A stretch of DNA of 7,695 nucleotides from Clostridiales bacterium. Lineage in GTDB: Bacteria; Bacillota; Clostridia; Christensenellales; Aristaeellaceae. A program made the translations under genes and the position numbers. Location of the stretch: assembly GCA_004556395.1 (NCBI GenBank), contig SFHK01000085.1, positions 1 to 7,695 of the forward strand, in the 5' to 3' direction. This document shows positions 1 to 6,291 of this stretch, piece by piece. Every line of letters starts with the position of its first letter. Position 1 is the first letter of the stretch. The notes beneath the pieces are model-generated. The model made no database searches. It saw only the letters and a list, made by a program, of their open reading frames with translations, and had not been told where the DNA came from.

Positions 1-98
1 CGGCAGCCAAGCCGAACATGCCCGCGGCCTGTTCGGCCTTCGCTGAACCAACTTCATAAGTGACGCTGTTGTATTTGCGCATAACTCTTGACAGTACC
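1..98. repeat. 98-bp terminal inverted repeat, left copy (transposase 3' end)
   Basis: These 98 bases are the exact reverse complement of 7597-7694, with no mismatch. The match stops at base 99 (g here, a at the mirrored position 7596). The copy holds the last 14 codons and the stop of a transposase on the minus strand (54-98) plus 53 bases downstream of that stop. It runs to the edge of the window, so its true outer length is unknown. A TTGACA hexamer at 88-93 points into the window. Confidence 0.97.
11..37. other. Hairpin downstream of the transposase stop (left repeat copy)
   Basis: GCCGAACA at 11-18 pairs perfectly with TGTTCGGC at 30-37 around an 11-base GC-rich loop. It lies 16 bases beyond the transposase stop. 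No T-run follows it on the transposase strand, so it may be an element-end structure or a weak transcription stop. The function is inferred; the pairing is seen directly. The mirror copy is at 7658-7684. Confidence 0.6.
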
Positions 99-416
99 GG
101 CGGTCAGGAAGCATTGTTCGCGCAAATTGCGAATTCCGAGCATGCGAGCAAAGCGCAGGCCATGATTGACCTTCGCTTCGGCAAAAGAACGTTCAATCGT
201 TTCCTTGCGCCGATTATAGATGCTTCTCCCCTGCGGGGTCTTAGTGAAGCTTGTAATCTCATCCAGCGCGTCCTGCCAGACATGTCTTTCCACCATCCTT
301 CTCGTCATGCTCTTGCCAAAGCACTCTGTTCGTCTGGGGCATTGCGAACACGTCTTTGAATCACAGGCGTATTGACGGTAGCCTTCGCGCGTGGTGGTTT
401 TCCAGTACAGGCGGTG
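54..416 (-). pseudogene. DDE transposase, C-terminal fragment (IS1182-like)
   Basis: About 120 codons read leftward to a TGA at 54-56. In order they show a Cys-rich zinc-ribbon-like stretch (CDSKTCSQCPRRTEC), then YNRRKETIERSFAEAK with the presumed catalytic Glu of the DDE triad in KETIER, then a short tail ending QQRHL. This is the C-terminal part of DDE_Tnp_1_6/IS1182-type transposases, which are usually around 450-550 residues. The N-terminal two-thirds, including the two catalytic Asp residues, is missing, so the fragment cannot be active by itself. The reading frame continues to an ATG at 549-551, but the first 40 or so residues there are antisense to the nuclease gene and do not look like transposase. 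The junction lies around 412-425. Family assignment is from recognised motifs; a subfamily call needs a database search. Confidence 0.82.
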
Positions 417-854
417 ATGCGGGCGTTCTGCCAGGCTTCCCAGACAGGCGACGCCGAAGCAATCCAGAAGCATCTCAACCTGATTTTGAGCAAAATGATC
501 AGCGTCATGGATACGAAGGCGCGGGACGAGCAGAAGGAAAACTTCTACCACGGATTGCTGCTGGGGCTTCTGCGCAGCGATCCCTCCTGGCTGATTCTGT
601 CCAACGCGGAATCAGGAGACGGCTTCAGCGATATTCTCATTGAGCCGGAGGATCCGGACGCGGGTATTGTGATTGAAGTAAAATACTCGCCGACGCTGGC
701 GGGAATGGAACGCACATGTGAAGCGGCGCTGGATCAGATCAGGAGCAAGCGATATGATGAACGGCTGCGCAGCGAGGGTCGTGAGAGAATCACGGCATTC
801 GGCATCACTTTTTGTAAAAAGCGCTGCAGAGTTGTTTCTGAGATGTTATATTGA
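417..854 (+). pseudogene. PD-(D/E)XK nuclease domain fragment (DUF1703/PDDEXK_9 type)
   Basis: The reading frame is open from 372 to a TGA at 852-854, but only the part from about 417 resembles a known family. Visible elements are FCQASQTGDAEAIQKHL, then ENFYHGLLLGLL, then a nuclease core with the catalytic Asp in GDGFSD (630-632), the E-V-K pair in IEVKY (Glu 675-677, Lys 681-683), and a downstream Gln (735-737) with QIRSKRY. This is the C-terminal domain of a widespread family in which an AAA-ATPase-like module precedes a PD-(D/E)XK nuclease; full proteins run to 500-600 residues. The whole ATPase part is absent, replaced by the transposase remnant on the opposite strand. All nuclease core residues survive, so decay may be recent. 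There is no convincing ribosome binding site before the ATG at 417. Family members are poorly characterised, and I assign no cellular role. Confidence 0.82.
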
Positions 855-858
855 TTTA

Positions 859-872
859 CACAGCTATCTGTG
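859..872. other. Small hairpin after the nuclease stop
   Basis: CACAG at 859-863 pairs with CTGTG at 868-872 around a four-base loop, starting 5 bases after the nuclease stop. It is short and may be chance or part of the larger termination region at 889-940. Confidence 0.3.
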
Positions 873-888
873 ACAGGAGGCATCCAGA

Positions 889-940
889 GGGGTATGCGAA
901 GGGTGTGTACTGCACACGCTCCTGCATATCCCACTTTTTT
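889..940 (+). terminator. Intrinsic terminator of the nuclease gene
   Basis: GGGGTATGC at 889-897 pairs with GCATATCCC at 924-932 (nine pairs, one G-U). Inside it, GTGTG at 903-907 pairs with CACAC at 913-917. A run of six T follows at 935-940. Location and strand fit a Rho-independent terminator for the truncated nuclease gene, 35 bases past its stop. Its survival suggests the nuclease lost its front while keeping its native 3' end. Confidence 0.72.
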
Positions 941-1000
941 GAACCTTTGCCGCTCAACAGTGCAGCACCGATCGAAGAGCGTGTGCGAGATGCATCATGA

Positions 1001-1294
1001 TTCAAACGCCCAATCGCAGTTTCTGCGGTCTCTTTTATTCGGAACAGCAAAGAAGCGTTCCTTGCGTTGCATGTTTATCAGAACGCCGTTGCTATGTGCA
1101 TCCTGCAGCTGGGTGAACTGACCAAACAGCTCACACCGGAATTTACGGCTGCGCACAGACAGATCCCATGGAGCCTGATTGCAAAAAGCGTGATTTATAC
1201 GTGTTTGTTTACAGTTTGGCGATTATTTGCAATTGTTCTGATTTACACCGGGTCATTATGCGTATTTGGCAATATAATTTTCAGTTTGTGTTGA
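1001..1294 (+). pseudogene. HepT-like toxin (DUF86) fragment
   Basis: The frame is open from just after a TGA at 998-1000 to a TGA at 1292-1294. The part at about 1010-1186 reads like the middle of a HepT/DUF86 protein: RNSKEAFLALHVYQNAVAMC, then ILQLGELTKQLTPEF, then RQIPWSLIAK. HepT proteins (about 100-140 residues) pair with a MntA-type minimal nucleotidyltransferase as a toxin-antitoxin module, and the toxin is a HEPN RNase. Here the similarity stops at the point where family members continue with the catalytic R-X4-6-H motif; instead the frame runs into hydrophobic, AT-rich-encoded residues. There is no ATG or GTG in frame (only a TTG at 1067), so the N-terminus is also lost or frameshifted. 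No MntA partner is visible. I call it a non-functional remnant. Confidence 0.72.
1187..1290. other. AT-rich spacer upstream of the transporter promoter
   Basis: After the HepT similarity ends, the sequence becomes distinctly AT-richer up to the promoter at 1291. The frame continuing from HepT here gives an unrecognisable hydrophobic peptide and is not supported as coding. This is the likely native upstream region of the transporter operon and could hold regulator sites or an UP element, but I see no clear repeated operator in it. Confidence 0.4.
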
Positions 1295-1319
1295 CAAAAG
1301 TCTCCTGACGGTCTATAAT
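1291..1319 (+). promoter_or_regulatory. Consensus sigma-70/SigA promoter of the ABC operon
   Basis: A perfect TTGACA (1291-1296) and a perfect TATAAT (1314-1319) are separated by exactly 17 bases. Transcription should begin near 1325-1328, leaving a leader of roughly 90 bases before the binding-protein ATG at 1419. The -35 box overlaps the TGA that ends the HepT frame. A promoter this close to consensus is expected to be strong and usually needs a repressor if it is regulated. Confidence 0.9.
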
Positions 1320-1328
1320 GTCCTTAAC

Positions 1329-1350
1329 GCGCGAAATGAACATTTCGTGC
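1329..1350. promoter_or_regulatory. Palindrome at the predicted transcription start (candidate operator)
   Basis: GCGCGAAATG at 1329-1338 faces CATTTCGTGC at 1341-1350 with two bases between. Nine of ten positions are perfectly paired and the tenth is G-T. The site begins within a few bases of the predicted start, a classic place for a repressor operator; in RNA it would also form a hairpin at the 5' end, which could stabilise the message. The palindrome is seen directly; the operator role is inference. No regulator gene lies in the window. Confidence 0.55.
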
Positions 1351-1367
1351 ATAAATGATACACTTTG

Positions 1368-1392
1368 CGGTCTTTCTCGTCTGAGAATGCCG
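1368..1392 (+). other. Leader hairpin before the binding-protein RBS
   Basis: In the 5' leader, TTCTC at 1374-1378 pairs with GAGAA at 1383-1387 around GTCT, and CGG at 1368-1370 can pair with CCG at 1390-1392 across a small internal loop. It ends 12 bases before the AGGAGG, so it would not hide the ribosome binding site. It may be a minor structural element. I do not recognise a riboswitch class. Confidence 0.3.
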
Positions 1393-1418
1393 TAAGGATA
1401 AAAAAGGAGGTTAGGTCA

Positions 1419-3293
1419 ATGCGTAAGTTTCTGTCCCTCTTGCTGGCGGTTTTGATGATCGCATCGCTCTCCGGCATTGCGTTTGCCGAAGAGACGACCG
1501 CCGTCGGTACTCCGCGTACCGAGACCCTGATCGTGGAAACCCAGACCCCGACCGACGTTCCCGGCCAGTTCAACTCCTACATGCAGGGCACTCAGATGGG
1601 CTTCGGCATCCATCAGCTGATGAGCGCGATGATGTGGGAAATGGATACCGTGAAGGGCGAGCAGTTCGGCGAAGTCGCCGAAGGCATGCCCGAGTCCAAC
1701 GAGGACTTCACCGAGCACATCGTGAAGATTCGCCAGGGCATCAAGTGGTCCGACGGCGAAGACCTCAATGCGGACGACGTGGTATTCACGTTCAACATGA
1801 TCATGTCCAACAAGGGCATCTCCCAGTGCGACTACTACAACACCGTGTTCGCGTCCATTGAAAAGGTGGACGATTACACCGTGAAGTTCGTCACCAAGGA
1901 GAGCTTCCCGCGCCTGGCGCTGAAGTTCGGCGTAACGATCTGGGGCAACGACTGCCGCATCGTTCCCGAGCACATCTACTCCAAGGTTGAGGATGTGACC
2001 ACCTTCAAGGACAGCGAACCGGTCGTCGCCGGCCCGTACACCGTAAAGGCGTATGACGAGCTGGGCAACTGGATTCTCTACGAGCGCCGCGAAGACTGGC
2101 AGAACTCCACCGTCGGCGTCGTGACCGGCAAGATGCCGCAGGCGAAGTACGTCTGGTTCCGCTATCTGGGCGACGACACGACCCGCCAGATGAGCATGAT
2201 CAACAACGAAGCGGACATCCTCTGCGAAGTCACGCCCGAGATTCTGGACGTAATGACCTCTTACAACGACAAGATCGCGTGCTGGTACAACGAGTTCCCG
2301 TACGCGACGAGCGACGATCCCTGCTCGAAGGGCCTGTCGTTCATGATGGGCAAAGCGCCCTACGACAACGTTGATTTCCGCTGGGGCATCACCCTTGCGA
2401 TGAATTTCGACGAGATCTCCATGAACGTGTTCGACGGCGTTGGCCGCGCGAGCTGCTTCCCGATCCTGACCGCCACCAGCGCGATGCAGGAGCTGTACTA
2501 CAAGCCGCTGCTGCCCTGGCTCGAGAATGAATTCGTGCTCGACCTCGGCGACGGCACGACCGTGAAGCCCTTCGACTCCGGCTATGCTGCGCGCATGGCG
2601 CAGAAGCTGGGCATTAAAGGCACCGAAGACGAGCTGATCGACATGTTCGGTATCGGCTGCTGGAAGTATGATCCGGAAGCGGCGACGAAGCTGCTGATCA
2701 AGGCTGGTCTTGAGAAGAAGGACGACGGCTGGTACTACAACGGCAAGCCCTTCGTGATCAACATGACGTATCTTGCCGACACCGAAGCGCAGGCGGGCCG
2801 CGGCGTGATCGCTGCCTACGACCAGCTGACCAAGTTCGGCCTGAAGTGCAATCTGTCGAGCGAATCCTCCGCGACCTGGGACACCAACGCGGCGATCGGC
2901 AGCTACGACATCGCGGGCTACTGGCCGACCGGCGGCATTACCAGAGACCTGTATTCCCAGATCAACGGCTGGGATGCGGATCTGATCGTTCCGCTCGGCG
3001 AGCGCGGCTCCGGCCAGGGCTCCCGCTGGAACAATGCGGAAGCGACCGAGATCATCCACAAGCTGGCGAAGGTTTCCGCGACCAGCGACGAATCCTACGA
3101 GCTGGGCATGGAATTCGTGAAGATCGCGATTCAGGATATGCCGTTCATCGGCTTCCATTCCGGCGTCAAGTTCGTTCCGACCAATTCGACCTACTGGACC
3201 AACTACCCCTGCGCGGAGAATCCGTACAACGGTCCCTGGTGGTGGTGGAGCTGCTTTAAGTACATTACGACCGAGATCACCCCTGCGGCGTAA
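1419..3293 (+). CDS. Family 5 extracellular solute-binding protein (peptide/oligosaccharide ABC importer)
   Basis: This 624-residue protein is the ligand-capturing subunit of a Dpp/Opp-type ABC importer. The ATG at 1419 is chosen because AGGAGG lies at 1405-1410 with 8 bases of spacing and a signal peptide begins there: a positive start (MRK), a hydrophobic core (LLLAVLMIASLSGIA) and an AFA/EE cleavage site after residue 23. There is no lipobox cysteine. The SBP_bac_5 signature region is clear at about residues 108-125 (IKWSDGEDLNADDVVFTF). Length fits the long members of the family. The mature chain has ten Cys residues, and the C-terminus carries four consecutive Trp (607-610) in NGPWWWWSCFKYI. 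The ligand cannot be read: the family carries peptides, nickel chelates and, notably in Thermotogae, oligosaccharides, and an aromatic-rich protein leaves the sugar option open. It is the first gene of the operon, under the promoter at 1291-1319. Confidence 0.93.
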   Translation: MRKFLSLLLAVLMIASLSGIAFAEETTAVGTPRTETLIVETQTPTDVPGQFNSYMQGTQMGFGIHQLMSAMMWEMDTVKGEQFGEVAEGMPESNEDFTEHIVKIRQGIKWSDGEDLNADDVVFTFNMIMSNKGISQCDYYNTVFASIEKVDDYTVKFVTKESFPRLALKFGVTIWGNDCRIVPEHIYSKVEDVTTFKDSEPVVAGPYTVKAYDELGNWILYERREDWQNSTVGVVTGKMPQAKYVWFRYLGDDTTRQMSMINNEADILCEVTPEILDVMTSYNDKIACWYNEFPYATSDDPCSKGLSFMMGKAPYDNVDFRWGITLAMNFDEISMNVFDGVGRASCFPILTATSAMQELYYKPLLPWLENEFVLDLGDGTTVKPFDSGYAARMAQKLGIKGTEDELIDMFGIGCWKYDPEAATKLLIKAGLEKKDDGWYYNGKPFVINMTYLADTEAQAGRGVIAAYDQLTKFGLKCNLSSESSATWDTNAAIGSYDIAGYWPTGGITRDLYSQINGWDADLIVPLGERGSGQGSRWNNAEATEIIHKLAKVSATSDESYELGMEFVKIAIQDMPFIGFHSGVKFVPTNSTYWTNYPCAENPYNGPWWWWSCFKYITTEITPAA

Positions 3294-3311
3294 TGCATCT
3301 GTAAAGCAGTG

Positions 3312-3347
3312 CGCGCGCTCATTGGGCGATCGCTCGATAAGCGCGCG
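3312..3347 (+). other. GC-rich hairpin just after the binding-protein gene
   Basis: CGCGCGCT at 3312-3319 pairs with AGCGCGCG at 3340-3347, and the loop itself contains the palindrome GCGATCGC (3327-3334). No T-run follows. Placed 19 bases after the stop, it is suited to protect the 3' end of a processed binding-protein message. Pairing is seen; the protective role is inferred. Confidence 0.5.
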
Positions 3348-3372
3348 GCCCTCCATTCAAGGCTGAACCGGC

Positions 3373-3415
3373 GGGCGCATGCCGCCGTAAAAAAGCGGCA
3401 CGCGCCCTTCTTTTT
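3373..3415 (+). terminator. Intrinsic terminator/attenuator between binding protein and permeases
   Basis: GGGCGCATGCCGC at 3373-3385 pairs with GCGGCACGCGCCC at 3395-3407 (12 of 13 pairs, one A-C mismatch) around a nine-base loop, followed by TTCTTTTT at 3408-3415. It sits inside the operon. No promoter is obvious in the 53 bases between it and the next gene, so partial read-through is the likely arrangement. That would make more binding protein than membrane components. Confidence 0.78.
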
Positions 3416-3468
3416 CCAATTTATGGATTGCGCTCAAAAAAGCTCCGCAGGAAAAGGAGTGGTGTCAT

Positions 3469-4467
3469 TTGAAGTTCTGGAAATACTTTGGGCTGCGTCT
3501 GCTGACCTGGGCGCTGACCATATTCATCGGCGTTACATTCATCTTTTTCATTCCGCGCATGTTCCCGTCCGATCCGGTGGAAACCATGATCGGCCAGATC
3601 CAGTCGCGCTCCGGCCAAATGGATCCGCAGCAGATGGAATCGCTCCGGCGCTCGCTGCGCGTTCAGTTTGGTCTGGAAGGCTCGCTCGGCGAGCAGTATG
3701 TTTCCTTTCTGTGGAAGGGACTTCTCCATTTCGATTTCGGACCGTCGCTGATGAGCTATCCGACGCCTGCGGGCGAAATCATATCTACCTATCTGCCCTA
3801 CACGCTGATGCTTTCGCTGTTTTCAACGATTCTCGCGTGGTGCGTGGGCAATTTCATCGGTCTCCTCGCGGGCTTCCGCAAGGATAAGCGCTCCTCCAAG
3901 ATCATGGAGGGCATCGCCATTTGCATTTATCCGATTCCGTATTTCATCATCGCGCTGGTGCTCCAGATCGTGTTCGCGTTCCTGCTCGGGTGGTTCCCGC
4001 TGCAAACGACCATCACGATGATGGGCACGACGGCCGATTACATCGCGTCCCTGCTGAAGGCGAGCGTGCTGCCGGCGATTTCGCTGCTGCTGGTCGGCAC
4101 GGGCTGGTGGATCATCTCGATGAAATCCATGTCCAGCACGACGGCGGCGGAGGATTTCGTGCTCTATGCGCGCTATCGCGGCCTGTCCGAGGGTAAAATC
4201 GGCAGGAGCTACGTATTCCGCAATTCGATTCTCACGCAGGTCACGGCGCTGGCGATGAGCCTGGGGGGCGTGTTCAACGGCTCGATCATGACGGAAATCA
4301 TCTTCAGCTATCCCGGCGTGGGCACGCTGATTCAGAAGGCGATTCTGCAATCGGACTACAATATGATTCTCGGCTGCATCACGATTTCGATCGTGGCCAT
4401 CTCCACCGCGACGCTGATCGCCGATCTGATCTATCCGCTGATCGATCCGCGCATCCGCTACAGCTAA
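3469..4467 (+). CDS. ABC importer permease, DppB/OppB-like
   Basis: This 332-residue inner-membrane subunit forms half of the transport channel. The start is a TTG at 3469, supported by AGGAG at 3455-3459 with 9 bases of spacing and by the typical N-terminus (KFWKYFGLRLLTW) leading straight into the first membrane segment. Predicted membrane segments lie near residues 10-30, 110-136, 150-176, 196-218, 253-280 and 297-322. The long external loop at 31-108 is characteristic of DppB rather than DppC, as is DFGPSL (89-94). The EAA coupling region, which contacts the ATPase, is about 227-246 (EDFVLYARYRGLSEGKIG), followed by the conserved FSYPGVGTLI (279-288). The rare start codon and the terminator upstream both suggest lower expression than the binding protein. 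The next gene begins 13 bases after the stop. Membership of the binding-protein-dependent transport family is secure; the substrate is not. Confidence 0.94.
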   Translation: MKFWKYFGLRLLTWALTIFIGVTFIFFIPRMFPSDPVETMIGQIQSRSGQMDPQQMESLRRSLRVQFGLEGSLGEQYVSFLWKGLLHFDFGPSLMSYPTPAGEIISTYLPYTLMLSLFSTILAWCVGNFIGLLAGFRKDKRSSKIMEGIAICIYPIPYFIIALVLQIVFAFLLGWFPLQTTITMMGTTADYIASLLKASVLPAISLLLVGTGWWIISMKSMSSTTAAEDFVLYARYRGLSEGKIGRSYVFRNSILTQVTALAMSLGGVFNGSIMTEIIFSYPGVGTLIQKAILQSDYNMILGCITISIVAISTATLIADLIYPLIDPRIRYS

Positions 4468-4480
4468 GGGGGAAACGCAT

Positions 4481-5317
4481 ATGAGAAAATTCTGGAAGAA
4501 TGTAAACGCCCGCTTCAAGATCGGGCTGATCATTACGCTGATTTTCCTGGTGATCGGATTTGTGGTCTATTATTTCCCGCATGTCAATCCCTTCACCTAT
4601 AATTCGTATCCGAAAAAACTCCAGCCGTCGTGGGAGCACTGGCTGGGCACCACCAGCCGCGGCCAGGACGTCGCGTGGCTATTGGTAGAAGCGATTCACA
4701 ATTCGCTGTCGATCGGCCTGATCGTCGCCACGATCGGCACGGTCGTGGGCGTGCTTGTCGGGCTGATCGCCGGCTTCTCCGGCGGCATTGTCGATCGCGT
4801 GCTCACGGTGATTACCGATACGTTCGTGGTCATTCCGTCGCTTCCGATTCTGGTTCTGATGACGGCGCTGATGAAGGGCACGTCGACGGTCATGCTGATG
4901 GCGCTGGTGTTGGCGATGTTCGCATGGGCATGGCCGAGCCGCCAGATCCGCTCGATGGCGCTTTCGATGAAAGAGCGCGAATTCATTCAGACCGCGTGGT
5001 TCTCCGGTGAGGGCACGCTGCAGGTGGTCGTGACCGAGATTCTGCCGTACGCGCTCACGTGGTCGCTTTCGAACTTCATGAACGCCACGCTTTCGGCGAT
5101 TGCGTCCGAATCCAGCCTCGCGGTGCTCGGCCTTTCGCCCGCGAATCTGATTTCTCTCGGCAATATGATTCAGTGGGCGCGCGACTACAACGCGATCTTC
5201 GCCCGCCAGTGGTTCTGGATCGGCTCGCCGATCGTGGCCACGGTTATCCTGTTCATCGGGCTGTTTATGCTGATCACCGGCTACAACGATTATCTTTCGA
5301 AGAAGAGAGGGCGGTAA
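4481..5317 (+). CDS. ABC importer permease, DppC/OppC-like
   Basis: This 278-residue membrane protein pairs with the preceding DppB-like subunit to form the channel. It starts at ATG 4481 behind an AAGGGGGA stretch (4466-4473). An N-terminal membrane segment at about 13-32 is followed by the DppC hallmark HWLGTTSRGQDV (53-64); the usual form is LGTDxxGRDV, so Asp is Thr-Ser and Arg is Gln here. Further membrane segments lie near 73-98, 116-136, 136-152, 186-210 and 246-267. The EAA coupling region is around 152-180 (SRQIRSMALSMKEREFIQTA). SSLAVLGLSP (211-220) matches the conserved SSLSFLGLG-like segment. The final codons contain the ribosome binding site of the next gene, whose GTG starts two bases after this stop, so translation of the two is probably coupled. 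Confidence 0.94.
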   Translation: MRKFWKNVNARFKIGLIITLIFLVIGFVVYYFPHVNPFTYNSYPKKLQPSWEHWLGTTSRGQDVAWLLVEAIHNSLSIGLIVATIGTVVGVLVGLIAGFSGGIVDRVLTVITDTFVVIPSLPILVLMTALMKGTSTVMLMALVLAMFAWAWPSRQIRSMALSMKEREFIQTAWFSGEGTLQVVVTEILPYALTWSLSNFMNATLSAIASESSLAVLGLSPANLISLGNMIQWARDYNAIFARQWFWIGSPIVATVILFIGLFMLITGYNDYLSKKRGR

Positions 5318-5319
5318 GA

Positions 5320-6291
5320 GTGCTGAAAATCGATCGTCTCTCAACCTCCTACAAGACCATTCACGGCGACGTGCGCGTGGTCAACAATCTCGATTTCACG
5401 ATCAACGACAACGAGATCTTCGGCATCGCCGGCGAATCCGGCTGCGGCAAATCCACGCTTCTGAAGGCGCTGTACGACATCATCGATTTCCCGATGCAGG
5501 TCGATTCCGGGCGCGTGATTCTAAGCGGCGAAAAGGAAGGAAATCCCTTCCATTTTGAAACCGGCGAGATTCGCAAAACCTGGTGGAACAACATTTCCTA
5601 TGTGCCGCAGGCGGCGCAGAGCGTAATGAATCCGATCACGCATCTGCGGAATCAGTTTCTCGATTCCATTCCGGAATCGCAGCGCAAAAACGAAACGAAG
5701 AAGCAGACGCTCGAGCGCTGCGCGGCGTATTTAAAGGAGCTCGATCTCTCGCCCGACCTTCTGGGCGCGTATCCGTTCCAGCTTTCCGGTGGAATGCGGC
5801 AGCGCGTGATCATTGCGCTGGCGACGTTCATGTCGCCGAATGTGGTTCTGGCGGACGAGCCGACGACGGCCCTGGATGTGGTTGTTCAGCGCGGCATTCT
5901 GATGATGCTGATGCGGCTCCAGCGGCAGCTGAAGAACACGCTGGTGCTGGTCAGCCACGATATGGGCGTTCACTATCAGATCACGAACCGGATGGGCATC
6001 ATGTATTCGGGCAGCTTCGTCGAGCTCGGCAAGACCGAGGACATCTTCAGGGACCCGATTCACCCGTACACGGAAATGCTGATCGGCGCGCTGCCGCGCG
6101 TGGGCGACAAGAGCCAGAAGGCGGGCATACCGGGCCGTCCGCCGGCGCTGACGAATCCGCCGCCGGGATGCCGGTTTGCGCCGCGCTGCCCGAAGGCGAA
6201 GGAAATCTGCCACAGGGAATGCCCCGAATTTGTCGAGGTGCGTCCGGGGCGGTTCGCGGCGTGCCACATGCTGGGCAAGGAGGGGATCTGA
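5320..6291 (+). CDS. ABC importer ATPase, DppD/OppD-like
   Basis: This 323-residue cytoplasmic ATPase powers the importer. The frame is open much further upstream, but that part is an out-of-frame reading of the permease gene. The real start is the GTG at 5320, with GAGAGGG at 5305-5311 and the family-typical opening LKIDRLSTSYKT. All nucleotide-binding motifs are intact: Walker A GESGCGKST (38-46), Q-loop Gln 97, signature LSGGM (155-159), Walker B VVLADEPT (175-182), D-loop ALD (184-186) and switch His 213 in SHD. The C-terminal oligopeptide-transporter extension carries PPGCRFAPRCPKAKEICHREC, the spaced-cysteine segment typical of DppD/OppD, plus a later Cys in AACHM. The next gene's ATG directly follows this stop. 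Confidence 0.95.
   Translation: MLKIDRLSTSYKTIHGDVRVVNNLDFTINDNEIFGIAGESGCGKSTLLKALYDIIDFPMQVDSGRVILSGEKEGNPFHFETGEIRKTWWNNISYVPQAAQSVMNPITHLRNQFLDSIPESQRKNETKKQTLERCAAYLKELDLSPDLLGAYPFQLSGGMRQRVIIALATFMSPNVVLADEPTTALDVVVQRGILMMLMRLQRQLKNTLVLVSHDMGVHYQITNRMGIMYSGSFVELGKTEDIFRDPIHPYTEMLIGALPRVGDKSQKAGIPGRPPALTNPPPGCRFAPRCPKAKEICHRECPEFVEVRPGRFAACHMLGKEGI

Noticed and set aside
856..1121. Short frames on both strands between the nuclease and HepT fragments
   Set aside because: They cross a terminator hairpin or are out-of-frame readings of the HepT fragment, with no RBS or family resemblance.
1365..1418. Upstream ATG for the binding protein, 18 codons earlier
   Set aside because: No RBS at that ATG, and it would place a charged stretch before the signal peptide. 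The ATG at 1419 has AGGAGG at ideal spacing.
1326..1418. A riboswitch in the binding-protein leader
   Set aside because: The leader is only about 90 bases and contains just one simple palindrome and one small hairpin. No known aptamer motif is recognisable, and no terminator or RBS-masking helix is present.
1416..3356. A 646-codon open frame on the minus strand, fully antisense to the binding-protein gene
   Set aside because: It mirrors the binding-protein gene and arises from its G/C-biased third codon positions. The product is a repetitive Arg/Ala/Val/His-rich string with no recognisable domain, whereas the plus strand has a signal peptide, family motifs, RBS and promoter.
3823..4533. Long minus-strand frames antisense to the permease and ATPase genes (also 4679-5344 and 5731-6558)
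   Set aside because: Arg/Asp/His-rich translations without domains, produced by the codon bias of the genes on the plus strand.
5059..5319. Upstream extension of the first ATPase frame
   Set aside because: It overlaps the DppC-like permease in another frame. The GTG at 5320 has an RBS and begins the conserved ATPase sequence.
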